From: Bacteroidota bacterium
GTDB lineage: Bacteria > Bacteroidota > Bacteroidia > Bacteroidales > DTGW01
Direction of reading: 5' to 3'
NCBI GenBank assembly: GCA_029550865.1
Contig: JAKPGM010000069.1
Coordinates: 1-49,828 of the forward strand
Length of the DNA: 49,828 bases
Both the position numbers and the translations under genes were made by a program. Positions 10,102-18,037 of the stretch are shown in pieces; position 1 is the stretch's first letter; the number at the start of each line of letters is the position of its first letter. The notes under the pieces were generated by a model. That model did no database searches. It was not told the origin of the DNA and saw nothing but the letters and a program-made list of their open reading frames with translations.

Positions 10102-11409
10102 CTACAGGTCGAGCAGTCGGTTGGCCGCATTATCCCCATCAATAAGCATAAGCATTGGATTTTCGATAAGCTCCTTGATTTTTACCAGAAAACTTACCGA
10201 ATCGCGTCCGTCGATGATACGATGGTCGTACGATAGAGCCACATACATCATGGGACGTATTTCCACTTTCCCGTTCACAGCTACTGGTCGATCGACAATA
10301 TTATGCATACCCAGTATAGCAGCTTGTGGAGGGTTGAGAATAGGTGTGGAAAACAGAGAACCAAAAACACCTCCATTAGTGATGGTAAAGGTACCACCCT
10401 CCATTTCACTTATGCTCAATCTATTGTTACGTGCTTTAGCAGCCAGTCGGGCAATTTCCTTTTCAATCTCGGCAAGACCCATTTTTTCGACATTACGTAT
10501 CACCGGTACCATTAGCCCCTTATCGGTTTGAACAGCAATACCCAGATCCACATAATCGAAAAAAATCCATTCGTCGCCCGAAAGCTGAGAATTGACCTGA
10601 GGAAACTTTTTAAGCGCTATAGCAGCCGCCATCGAAAAAAACGACATAAAACCCAGCTTGATGCCATGTTTCTCGCTAAATGCCTTCTGATATGTGTTAC
10701 GCAGGTGTATTACCTGGCTCATATCGATTTCGTTGAAGGTAGTAAGCATGGCCGTCTCGTTTTTGGCCGAGACCAATCGCTGACTTAATTTTTTTCGCAA
10801 CTGCGTAAGCGGGCGCCGTTCTTCCCTGCGGTATTCCGTTGCATCGGAATCTACCTTATAGCTATCTACACTTGCATCTGAACTTGATTGCATACGAATG
10901 ACCGCCTCGACATCCTCTTTCCGTAACCGACGTAATCCACGAAGCACATCGTCGAGGCTCAGGTGATGTTCCTCCATCAACTTTTGCGCCAGCGGACTAA
11001 CCTTGATGTGACCTGTATCCTTAGCAGACACTTCGGGTTGTGGAGGCGAAAAATCAGGACTTTCGCTTTTCGCCACAATTTCCTGTTTGGGAGTCTCAGC
11101 TGCGACATCTGCATTTTTTTCCTTTGTCTCAATTTTTTCAGCCGTCCTGGTTGACTGTTCACCGATCGTTACAGCTACACTATCATCAATAACACAGGCA
11201 ACTGTACCTACCGAAACAGTTGACCCTTCTGCCACCTTAATAAGCAGCTTACCACTCGCGGGAGCTATTAATGGCAAGGTAGCCTTGTCGGATTCAATTT
11301 CTCCTATCTCTTGATCTTTCTTTACCAGCGAGCCATCGGGAAAGAACCATTTCGATAACACCACTTCGTTGATGCTTTCGCCAGGACGAGGTATTTTTAT
11401 CTCTATCAT
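10102..11409 (-). CDS. sucB: 2-oxoacid dehydrogenase E2, probably 2-oxoglutarate dehydrogenase succinyltransferase
   Basis: The 435-residue protein has one N-terminal lipoyl domain with lipoyl Lys42 (ESDKATL). A linker rich in Lys, Glu and Ala comes next, followed by a peripheral subunit-binding domain near 133-170 ([12 protein letters not shown]) and the acyltransferase core. The catalytic His396 and Asp400 lie in [26 protein letters not shown] at the start and the HRIIDGRD ending favour the succinyltransferase of the 2-oxoglutarate complex. No E1 (sucA) or E3 gene is adjacent in this window, so the assignment rests on the protein itself. The gene is convergent with mutS2. Confidence 0.85.
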   Translation of the reverse strand: MIEIKIPRPGESINEVVLSKWFFPDGSLVKKDQEIGEIESDKATLPLIAPASGKLLIKVAEGSTVSVGTVACVIDDSVAVTIGEQSTRTAEKIETKEKNADVAAETPKQEIVAKSESPDFSPPQPEVSAKDTGHIKVSPLAQKLMEEHHLSLDDVLRGLRRLRKEDVEAVIRMQSSSDASVDSYKVDSDATEYRREERRPLTQLRKKLSQRLVSAKNETAMLTTFNEIDMSQVIHLRNTYQKAFSEKHGIKLGFMSFFSMAAAIALKKFPQVNSQLSGDEWIFFDYVDLGIAVQTDKGLMVPVIRNVEKMGLAEIEKEIARLAAKARNNRLSISEMEGGTFTITNGGVFGSLFSTPILNPPQAAILGMHNIVDRPVAVNGKVEIRPMMYVALSYDHRIIDGRDSVSFLVKIKELIENPMLMLIDGDNAANRLLDL

Positions 11410-11739
11410 GCTGCCTGCGTTTTAAATCCAGCTTTTATAACACTTCACATCAAAAATTGTTATAAAATTAGTATATTTCCATAGTAAGAAAAAAGTAAAG
11501 GCACATTTTTCTGAATTGCGTGAGTGTATATAATTGTAGTCAGTTTTCCTGATTGATGCATACAGATAGTTTAAGTATATTTTTCTAATATCATCCATTC
11601 ATTCAAAAGTCAATGAACCAAAACCTAAGGTAGTTGATAAAAAAATTGGCATAATGTATGTACATATAAATGTGGGATTATCAGGTTGTTATAATTTTTG
11701 TCTATGTTTTAAAAAAATTTTATTAACCGCATAAAATAC

Positions 11740-11792
11740 TTGATAAACACATATGATTTTTTGACAAACGGTTGAATACATGTGACGAAGGT
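11740..11792 (+). repeat. Three direct repeats with 21-bp period (copy A)
   Basis: TTGATAAACAC starts at 11740, TTGACAAACGG at 11761 and GTGACGAAGGT at 11782, each 21 bases apart, i.e. two helical turns. The same three units with the same spacing occur at 15852-15904. A weaker unit (TTTATTAACCG) sits one period upstream at 11719. This looks like an array of operator half-sites for one regulator. Confidence 0.55.
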
Positions 11793-11827
11793 ATAGCAGA
11801 AATGGACATAAAATAAAAAGCATTCCT

Positions 11828-11835
11828 TAAATTTG
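11828..11835 (+). promoter_or_regulatory. Candidate -7 element for yqgE
   Basis: TAAATTTG matches the TAnnTTTG consensus 25 bases upstream of the yqgE ATG. No good TTTG lies at the expected -33 distance, so the promoter may depend on an activator bound at the 21-bp repeats upstream. Confidence 0.35.
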
Positions 11836-11860
11836 ATGTGCAAAGAAATGTGTAAAGGCT

Positions 11861-12454
11861 ATGATGAACTCGGAGATTGATTATTTTAAGATTGAAACCA
11901 ACAATCTTACCCCTCGTAAGGGACAAATTCTGATAGCAGAGCCGTTTCTGAACGATATATATTTCAAAAGATCTATTGTACTGCTAACAGAACATGGGCC
12001 GGAGGGCACAGTTGGTTTTGTACTCAACAAGCCAGTAAACATGTTGATAAACGAGGTAATCAATGATATGCCTCAATTCGACGGGTATTTGTCGATTGGT
12101 GGACCGGTAAATACCAACACTGTGCATTACATTCATACGCTGGGGCAAAAAATTCCCAATAGCATTCCTGTAAAAGAAGACCTTTGGTGGGGAGGGGATT
12201 TTGATATTCTCAAAGAACTCATTCAGGAAAAACAGGTCAAACGTCACCAGGTTATCTTTTTCTTAGGATATAGCGGATGGATGCCCGACCAGCTAAAAGG
12301 GGAATTAATGCAAAATTCGTGGTTGGTTAGCGAACTCGACACCCACACCATTATGCAACACAATAAAAATAATCTTTGGGCCGATACGCTCACAAAAATG
12401 GGCAGTCGCTATAAGATGTGGATCAATTGCCCCGAAGATCCGAGCATGAATTAA
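11861..12454 (+). CDS. YqgE/AlgH family protein
   Basis: The 197-residue protein matches the YqgE/AlgH (DUF179) family. It has GQILIAEPFLNDIYFKRSIVLL near the start, GTVGFVLNKPVN, LSIGGPV and the later FLGYSGWMPDQLKGEL. The family is widespread and of undefined biochemical function; AlgH was first linked to alginate regulation in Pseudomonas. Two ATG codons in tandem (11861, 11864) both fit as starts. Its stop overlaps the stop of the convergent aminotransferase gene by four bases. The upstream region carries the 21-bp direct repeats also found before the glycogen operon, which suggests shared regulation. Confidence 0.88.
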   Translation: MMNSEIDYFKIETNNLTPRKGQILIAEPFLNDIYFKRSIVLLTEHGPEGTVGFVLNKPVNMLINEVINDMPQFDGYLSIGGPVNTNTVHYIHTLGQKIPNSIPVKEDLWWGGDFDILKELIQEKQVKRHQVIFFLGYSGWMPDQLKGELMQNSWLVSELDTHTIMQHNKNNLWADTLTKMGSRYKMWINCPEDPSMN

Positions 12455-13332
12455 TACAGATTTTGCGAAAAAAGAGCAGTGTTGAGCTGGTCGTTGAGTA
12501 AAGTCGATATTTTATTGAAATATCGTCGATTTTTGTATGCCAGCACCCATCGTATGCCTTCCACTGCATTAGTCAGGAAAATTTCTTCAGCCGACAATAA
12601 GTCTTCTTCCGTTAGTCCAGGAAGTTCCATAACGTTTATGCCGAGTTGTTGTGCCAGGTGAATGATAGTTTCTCGCATAACCCCCATGACACATCCCGAT
12701 TCAACGCCTGGAGTAAAAAGTTTATTATCTCTATAAACAAATACATTGGAATGATATCCTTCCACAATCAGGTTGTTTTCATTAATCATCAGGCAATCAT
12801 CCCACGAGTTTTCCCTTGCATATATACCTGCCATTACATTTAGCAGGGCATTACACGTTTTGAAGGGCGAAAGATAATTGATTGATTTACGTAAATCGGG
12901 GAAAAAACCTATAGTCAATCCCTTTTCGTTCAACTTATAAAATTTATTGGGCAGGGCCGATGCTTCAATCAAGTAAGATGCCCCATGGGAGGCTGGGGTG
13001 TATAACCCAGGGGCGTTTCGAAAAACAGTGAGTCGTACCCTGGCGCCAGCAAAGAGTCGATTCCTTTTGAGCAAACGCTCTATTTCAAAAGTAAGTTGTT
13101 GCTTTTTAAATTTTTCATCAACGGATAAACGTAAAGCCTTCATTCCGGCGATGAGTCGTTTATAGTGCAAATCAAAAAGCTGCACCTGCGACCCAAAAGC
13201 ATGCATCGACTCAAACAATCCATCGCCATAATGCATAGCTCTATGGGCTACAGACAGTTTTGCCTCGCTTTCCTTTTCAAGCTCGCCGTTAATGTTAATA
13301 TACAAAGCCTGACTATCCAATTTTCCCTTCAA
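12451..13332 (-). CDS. Class IV PLP-dependent aminotransferase (aminodeoxychorismate lyase/branched-chain type)
   Basis: About 293 residues with the fold-type IV pattern. SVAHRAMHYGDGLFES lies near the N-terminus, the likely PLP lysine in LSPFKTCNALL, then IVEGYHSNVFV and GCVMGVMRETII. Candidates are 4-amino-4-deoxychorismate lyase (folate), D-amino-acid or branched-chain aminotransferase; the length suits the first two. There is no in-frame ATG near the start. A TAA immediately precedes a TTG at 13332, so translation begins at TTG 13332 or at a later TTG (13320, 13305). This overlaps the end of the upstream HAD gene and suggests translational coupling to it. Confidence 0.78.
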   Translation of the reverse strand: MKGKLDSQALYININGELEKESEAKLSVAHRAMHYGDGLFESMHAFGSQVQLFDLHYKRLIAGMKALRLSVDEKFKKQQLTFEIERLLKRNRLFAGARVRLTVFRNAPGLYTPASHGASYLIEASALPNKFYKLNEKGLTIGFFPDLRKSINYLSPFKTCNALLNVMAGIYARENSWDDCLMINENNLIVEGYHSNVFVYRDNKLFTPGVESGCVMGVMRETIIHLAQQLGINVMELPGLTEEDLLSAEEIFLTNAVEGIRWVLAYKNRRYFNKISTLLNDQLNTALFSQNLY

Positions 13333-13813
13333 TTATAGCCTGACAAATAGGTAATATATCCGAATTTTTAGGAATCAGAATTCCCTTAATACCCGCATTC
13401 TCAGCAGCCTCTATATCTCGTCGACTATCCCCAATCAGATAACACAACGATTTGTCGAGATGGAACCTGGCAATCGCCTTCTCTATCATCAAACCCGACG
13501 GTTTTCGACACAGACATAATCCTGTATCGGGATGATGGGGACAATAATAAATTTCATCAATATGCCCCCCTACCTTTTCTACCTGTTCCAGTAAATAAGC
13601 ATGCAACAATTCTGTATCGGACATCGAATAAAGTCCCTTACCAATTCCCCCCTGATTAGAAACTACAATTACCTTGTAACCATGACAATTCAACAAGGTT
13701 ATCCCTTCCAACACACCAGGATTAATTTTATAATCCTCTTTTCGAAAAATATAATAATGGCCTTCATCACTGTTTATCACTCCATCGCGATCCAAGAATA
13801 CTGCCTTGTTCAT
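13313..13813 (-). CDS. HAD-IIIA phosphatase, GmhB-like (D,D-heptose 1,7-bisphosphate phosphatase family)
   Basis: The 166-residue protein has HAD motif I LDRDGVIN (Asp nucleophile and acid/base), motif II VSNQGGIGKG, the GmhB zinc loop YYCPHHPDTGLCLCRKPSG, and motif III GDSRRDIEAAENAG. The zinc-loop cysteines and the RKP lysine are typical of GmhB, which removes a phosphate in ADP-heptose synthesis for LPS; related histidinol-phosphatase-like enzymes share them. No other heptose genes lie nearby. Its 3' end overlaps the start of the aminotransferase gene by up to 20 bases. Confidence 0.82.
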   Translation of the reverse strand: MNKAVFLDRDGVINSDEGHYYIFRKEDYKINPGVLEGITLLNCHGYKVIVVSNQGGIGKGLYSMSDTELLHAYLLEQVEKVGGHIDEIYYCPHHPDTGLCLCRKPSGLMIEKAIARFHLDKSLCYLIGDSRRDIEAAENAGIKGILIPKNSDILPICQAIIEGKIG

Positions 13814-14012
13814 CTGGAAATATCTTTAATTTTTTTATAGCGGTCGGATGGAACTCGCATGTAATATTTTTGTGCGCTAAAATCAAGCAGTTATGAAAAA
13901 TTATTTTCATACTTGTTTGTGAATACTGCTATACATGCTCATTTCATCCGAAAATATTTTATTTACCTAAATTTTACTGCTTTTCGCACCTGTTTCATTG
14001 ATGTTTGGGTAA

Positions 14013-14645
14013 TTAAATTATCGATACAAGCTGCTGAAAGAAAAGGTATAGTAAAGGGGGATGCAAAATAATGGGAAAACTCAATCCATATAGGGCACCC
14101 CAGAAATGAGCATCGTGATTGACCTGGTCGGCAGCTTGACGACTCATATAATGTGAATACCACAAGTAGAGCACGCCGAAAATTATACCGGGAATGGGAA
14201 TCACTGCCCAAAACAAAAGTTTTTGCCAGGGATTAAAAAAAATACAGGCAAACAGCACCGCCGAAACAGCCCCCGAGGCACCCACTGCCTGATAACCATA
14301 GCTATCGCGGTATCGTTGAATTGTAGTAAGTGAAGATACCACCACAGCGCTAAAGTACAGAATCAAATAATACCAATTGGGGTGAAAACGCACCAACCCA
14401 TTGACATACAAATGACGAAAATAATACTCAATGCCCTGACCAAACGAAAAGAGTACTATCATATTGATAATCAAATGTAGCCAGTTGGCATGAACAAAAG
14501 CATGCGTAATCACACGCCAGTATTGTCGTCGATGAATAACCATCGAAGGGCTCAAGCTAAGGCGGTCAAATAAGGTTGGATTATAAAAGCACAAAATCGA
14601 TACTGCCGAGGTGAACAAAACTAATAGAATAGTCATAGCAAACAT
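14013..14645 (-). CDS. Rhomboid family intramembrane serine protease
   Basis: The 210-residue, strongly hydrophobic protein has about six membrane segments. It carries the rhomboid hallmarks: ITHAFVHANWLHLIINM in the second segment, the catalytic Ser in GASGAVSAVLFA, and the catalytic His in HDAHFWGALYG of the last conserved helix. It should cleave membrane-spanning substrates within the inner membrane. The ATG follows directly after the stop of the DUF2027-Smr gene (TAAATG), so the pair is co-transcribed and probably coupled. The substrate is unknown. Confidence 0.9.
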   Translation of the reverse strand: MFAMTILLVLFTSAVSILCFYNPTLFDRLSLSPSMVIHRRQYWRVITHAFVHANWLHLIINMIVLFSFGQGIEYYFRHLYVNGLVRFHPNWYYLILYFSAVVVSSLTTIQRYRDSYGYQAVGASGAVSAVLFACIFFNPWQKLLFWAVIPIPGIIFGVLYLWYSHYMSRQAADQVNHDAHFWGALYGLSFPIILHPPLLYLFFQQLVSII

Positions 14646-15692
14646 TTATTTTCTTAAAATTACCATAGTTGCCCCATAGCCATATTCAGCAAAAGAAGCA
14701 TCTTGAAAATCGAGGTGTGGATACTTTCGACGGAGTATTTTCTGAATCTCGTACCGTAATTTTCCATTTCCAACGCCATGGATAAACACAATCCTTTTGG
14801 TTCGGGCTTTTAGGGCACTTTCAAGGGCAAAGGTAAACCGGTCGAGCTGAATTTCAAGTATTTGGGATGCCGTAAGCTGCGTAACCTGATCGGCCGATAC
14901 TATTTTGTCGATATGAAGATCGACTTCTTCCACTTCTTTGGTAGGTTTTGGGGCAGGCATCTCGGTTTTAGGTACAACCTTTGCCTCGCGCAGGAGCATC
15001 TCCTTCTTCTGTTGAATATTGTTTTGTTCCTCGATATCAATAATCAATGCCGGTTCGTCGAAATAGTCATTTGGCTGAAAAGTAGTCGATGCCATTAAAT
15101 TTAACTGCGACCAGTCAAAGCTAAGCTGAATGGTTGGAATAGCCGCATACGAAGCAACATTATAAGGTAGAATGCTGATATTCAAGGCGGAATATTCAAG
15201 GAGCTGTTGTACTGAAAAGGTTCCTATCTGGGCCATCAATTGAGGCTCAAGTAACCCATTTCCCAAATGTTTTCGCTTTTTCAAAATATCAAGCCCCAAT
15301 ACATAATATAGAAAATAGTCCCCTTCATTGATGAGCGTAATTGTTACCCGCCGTTCATCCGCCTTGGATGAACTATCTTTCAAAACAAAAGCCAGGTAAA
15401 CTTTGAATTTTTCTGCATATTCGGCTACCTCAATGGAAAACTTCTCTTCCATTTTTTCTTGTTGCTGGATTGGTTCTGCTGGTTGCGGTTCGTCTATCAT
15501 ATCCTCGTCCTCATCAAATGAAGCGGAACGCTCATATATATCGCTGCCCGCATCGGGTATAAGATTCGACAAAAGGGCTGGTATCTCAAATCCATCTTCA
15601 TCCTGAACATATGCTTCGTTTCCCACGATACGGGTAACGATTCCTCCACCAGGCTCATTTAAAAATTTAACCCTCGTTCCTACTTTTATCAT
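14646..15692 (-). CDS. DUF2027 protein with C-terminal Smr domain
   Basis: About 348 residues from the ATG at 15692; a TTG seven codons upstream is rejected. The N-terminus (IKVGTRVKFLNEPGGGIVTRI) is the small beta-barrel typical of the DUF2027 family of Bacteroidota. A beta-rich middle follows, then a Glu/Lys-rich linker and a C-terminal Smr domain (VDLHIDKIV, FIHGVGNGKLRYEI). Smr domains act as nucleases or RNA-binding modules. This is the second Smr protein within 5 kb, after MutS2. It begins a minus-strand unit with the rhomboid gene. Function is otherwise unknown. Confidence 0.85.
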   Translation of the reverse strand: MIKVGTRVKFLNEPGGGIVTRIVGNEAYVQDEDGFEIPALLSNLIPDAGSDIYERSASFDEDEDMIDEPQPAEPIQQQEKMEEKFSIEVAEYAEKFKVYLAFVLKDSSSKADERRVTITLINEGDYFLYYVLGLDILKKRKHLGNGLLEPQLMAQIGTFSVQQLLEYSALNISILPYNVASYAAIPTIQLSFDWSQLNLMASTTFQPNDYFDEPALIIDIEEQNNIQQKKEMLLREAKVVPKTEMPAPKPTKEVEEVDLHIDKIVSADQVTQLTASQILEIQLDRFTFALESALKARTKRIVFIHGVGNGKLRYEIQKILRRKYPHLDFQDASFAEYGYGATMVILRK

Positions 15693-15851
15693 ACCTTTTA
15701 TGATTTTTGGCAAAGGTAGGAGAAATATTTTTGAATTGCAGTATTCCGCAGTATTATCAAATCTATTGAAAGCCGATTGTCAATAAAGCTTATCATTAAC
15801 ACAAGGTTATCTAAAAAAATCAATGTATACATTTTTGCGACAATAAAAAAG

Positions 15852-15904
15852 TTGATGAACACCAGTAAATCTTTGACAAACGGAACTAATCATTTGACGA
15901 AAGT
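15852..15904 (+). repeat. Three direct repeats with 21-bp period (copy B)
   Basis: TTGATGAACAC starts at 15852, TTGACAAACGG at 15873 and TTGACGAAAGT at 15894. Spacing is 21 bases, as in copy A at 11740-11792, and 12 bases of the middle unit are identical between the two loci. The array ends about 75 bases upstream of the predicted -33 box of the glycogen operon, a position compatible with an activator or repressor site. Confidence 0.55.
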
Positions 15905-15977
15905 ATTAAAAATTTACACCAGTCCATTTTTATCTAACAGAAAACAAGTTTCTGATTTTCAAAAAACAACTTAATTA

Positions 15978-16009
15978 TTTGTTATTTGCTTAACAATGTC
16001 GTAACTTTA
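15978..16009 (+). promoter_or_regulatory. Promoter of the glycogen operon
   Basis: TTTG at 15978-15981 and TAACTTTA at 16002-16009 are separated by 20 bases, close to the Bacteroidota consensus. The predicted leader is about 55-60 nucleotides before the ATG at 16073. Confidence 0.55.
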
Positions 16010-16072
16010 AAAATTGGGAAGAAAGAAAAAAAATTACTAAATTTGTAGTAAAGCCAGTCAAAAACAATTGCT

Positions 16073-18022
16073 ATGAGTTATTTAAAATTTGACAAAAATC
16101 AGCTGGTCAATCTGGAGTACTCGCTCAAAAGAGAAATATTACGATCGAACCGTGCGGGTTCGTACTCGAGTAGTACCATAATAGAATGCAACACCAGGAA
16201 ATATCATGGTTTACTGGTATGTCCAATTGAAGAGATTGATGGCGAAAGGCATGTAATGTTATCGTCACTCGATTTAACAGTCATTCAGCATAATGCAGAG
16301 TTTAATTTAGGTATACACAAATATCCGGGCAACGTATTTCATCCAGCAGGACACAAGTACATAAGAGATTTTGAGGTAGGTAAGGTTGTACAGCAACGCT
16401 ATAGGGTAGGTGGAGTTATCATTGCAAAAGAGTCCTTGTTGGTATTTAATGAAGAGCAACTAATCATCAAATACACGTTGGAGGATTGTCATTCACCCAC
16501 CACACTAAGGTTTAGACCGTTTCTGGCTTTTCGCAACATACATACGCTCAGCAAAGCCAATATGTATGTAAACACAAAAGTCGACTACATTGCCAATGGC
16601 ATCAAAGCGCGAATGTATAGTGGTTATCCTGCGCTCCATATACAGTTTTCGAAAAAAGTCGACTACGTTCATGCGCCCGATTGGTATTACCAAATCGAAT
16701 ATCCCGAGGAACAGGCAAGAGGGTACGAATACAGCGAAGATTTGTTTGTTCCGGGCTACTTTGAGTTACCCATTGAAAAAGGGGAAAGCATATACATTTC
16801 GGTCAGCCTAAAAGAGGTATCTCCCGCGGGTATTGCGAAAAAATACAATAGTGAATACAAACAGCGCAATCCGCGAGATTCGTATAAAAACTGTCTTATC
16901 AACGCAGCCCAACAATTTATTGTAAAAAAAGAAAAAAAGACTGAGATCCTGGCTGGATTTCCGTGGTTTGGAACCTGGGGCAGAGATACTTTTATTGCCC
17001 TACCGGGCCTTACTTTGGCTATCGACGATGTAAAAACTTTCAAGGCTGTAATAGATACGATGGTCGATAAGATGAAAGATGGACTTTTCCCCAATCTTGG
17101 GGATGGTCATCAGGCAGCCTTCAATTCGGTAGATGCCCCCCTTTGGTTTTTCTGGTCGTTGCAAGAATATGTAAAATATGGTTGCTCGGCATTAGAGATA
17201 TGGGAAAAATATTCACGACCCATGAAGAACGTGCTTGAAACCTACCTCAATGGTGGGCCTTTCAACATAAAAATTCACGAAAATGGTCTGGTGTGGGCAG
17301 GCGAACATGGTTATGCACTTACCTGGATGGACGCTGTTGTATATGGTAAGCCAGTTACGCCTCGTATAGGTTACGATGTAGAGATTTGTGCCTTAGCATA
17401 CAATGCCATACAATTCAGTCTGGAACTAGCGCGTTTAGCCCGCGATACTAAATTTATTAGTCGTTACAAACATTTACCAGCGCTCATCGAACAAAGTTTT
17501 GTTGAAACATTCTGGGACGAAGAAAAAGGTTATTTAGCCGACTATGTAGATGGAGATCATAAAGATTGGGCGATGCGACCCAATCAGATTATTGCAGCAG
17601 CGCTTGATTTTAGTCCTATCAATGGCGATATCAAACAAAAAGTTGTAGAAGCAGTAAGAAAAGAATTGCTTACCCTCTATGGACTTCGAACGCTAAGCCC
17701 CAACCATCCCGATTATAAACCCGTTTACGAAGGCGACCAACCTACACGCGATTATGCCTATCACAACGGAACCGTATGGCCATGGCTTTTACAACCATTT
17801 TGTACGGCCTATCTGAAAATCAATAAAAAAGCGGGGTTACCACTTATTAAAGAAATTTTAAAAAATTTTGAGCCTGTTCTAACTGAGTATGGCATAGGAA
17901 CTGTAGGGGAAATATTTGATGGTGATCCACCTCACCAACTACGGGGAGCTATCTCACAAGCATGGAGTGTAGCAGCTCTCTTATACATTCACAAGCTGGT
18001 GGAAGATTTTGAACTCAAATAA
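16073..18022 (+). CDS. Glycogen debranching enzyme (amylo-alpha-1,6-glucosidase, GH133 type)
   Basis: The 649-residue cytoplasmic protein has a GDE N-terminal domain (about 1-240; SNRAGSYSSSTIIECNTRKYHGLLV). An (alpha/alpha)6-barrel catalytic domain follows (about 270-640) with the signature GFPWFGTWGRDTFIALPGLTL and the later EIFDGDPPHQLRGAISQAWSVA. It hydrolyses alpha-1,6 branch glucose left after phosphorylase trimming. It is the first gene of the glycogen operon. The GT4 gene follows after 15 bases, then the GH57 and synthase-phosphorylase genes. It has no signal peptide, so it acts on intracellular glycogen. Confidence 0.92.
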   Translation: MSYLKFDKNQLVNLEYSLKREILRSNRAGSYSSSTIIECNTRKYHGLLVCPIEEIDGERHVMLSSLDLTVIQHNAEFNLGIHKYPGNVFHPAGHKYIRDFEVGKVVQQRYRVGGVIIAKESLLVFNEEQLIIKYTLEDCHSPTTLRFRPFLAFRNIHTLSKANMYVNTKVDYIANGIKARMYSGYPALHIQFSKKVDYVHAPDWYYQIEYPEEQARGYEYSEDLFVPGYFELPIEKGESIYISVSLKEVSPAGIAKKYNSEYKQRNPRDSYKNCLINAAQQFIVKKEKKTEILAGFPWFGTWGRDTFIALPGLTLAIDDVKTFKAVIDTMVDKMKDGLFPNLGDGHQAAFNSVDAPLWFFWSLQEYVKYGCSALEIWEKYSRPMKNVLETYLNGGPFNIKIHENGLVWAGEHGYALTWMDAVVYGKPVTPRIGYDVEICALAYNAIQFSLELARLARDTKFISRYKHLPALIEQSFVETFWDEEKGYLADYVDGDHKDWAMRPNQIIAAALDFSPINGDIKQKVVEAVRKELLTLYGLRTLSPNHPDYKPVYEGDQPTRDYAYHNGTVWPWLLQPFCTAYLKINKKAGLPLIKEILKNFEPVLTEYGIGTVGEIFDGDPPHQLRGAISQAWSVAALLYIHKLVEDFELK

Positions 18023-18037
18023 ATAAAAAATATCGCC

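Larger units (their letters stand above)
11410..11860. other. Divergent 451-base AT-rich intergenic region
   Basis: No coding frame of note. It lies between the divergent sucB-like and yqgE genes and must contain promoters for both. It holds a three-copy direct repeat with 21-base spacing (11740-11792) and a candidate -7 element for yqgE (11828-11835). It also has a near-palindrome, ATGTATGTACAT, around 11654, resembling ATGTATACAT in the region upstream of the glycogen operon. Confidence 0.5.
15693..16072. other. 380-base intergenic region upstream of the glycogen operon
   Basis: It separates the DUF2027-Smr gene from the divergent glycogen operon. It contains the second copy of the 21-bp direct repeats (15852-15904), a promoter (15978-16009) and a perfect 10-base palindrome ATGTATACAT near 15823. 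A frame of about 65 codons runs across it, but its peptide is of low complexity and looks non-coding. Confidence 0.5.
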
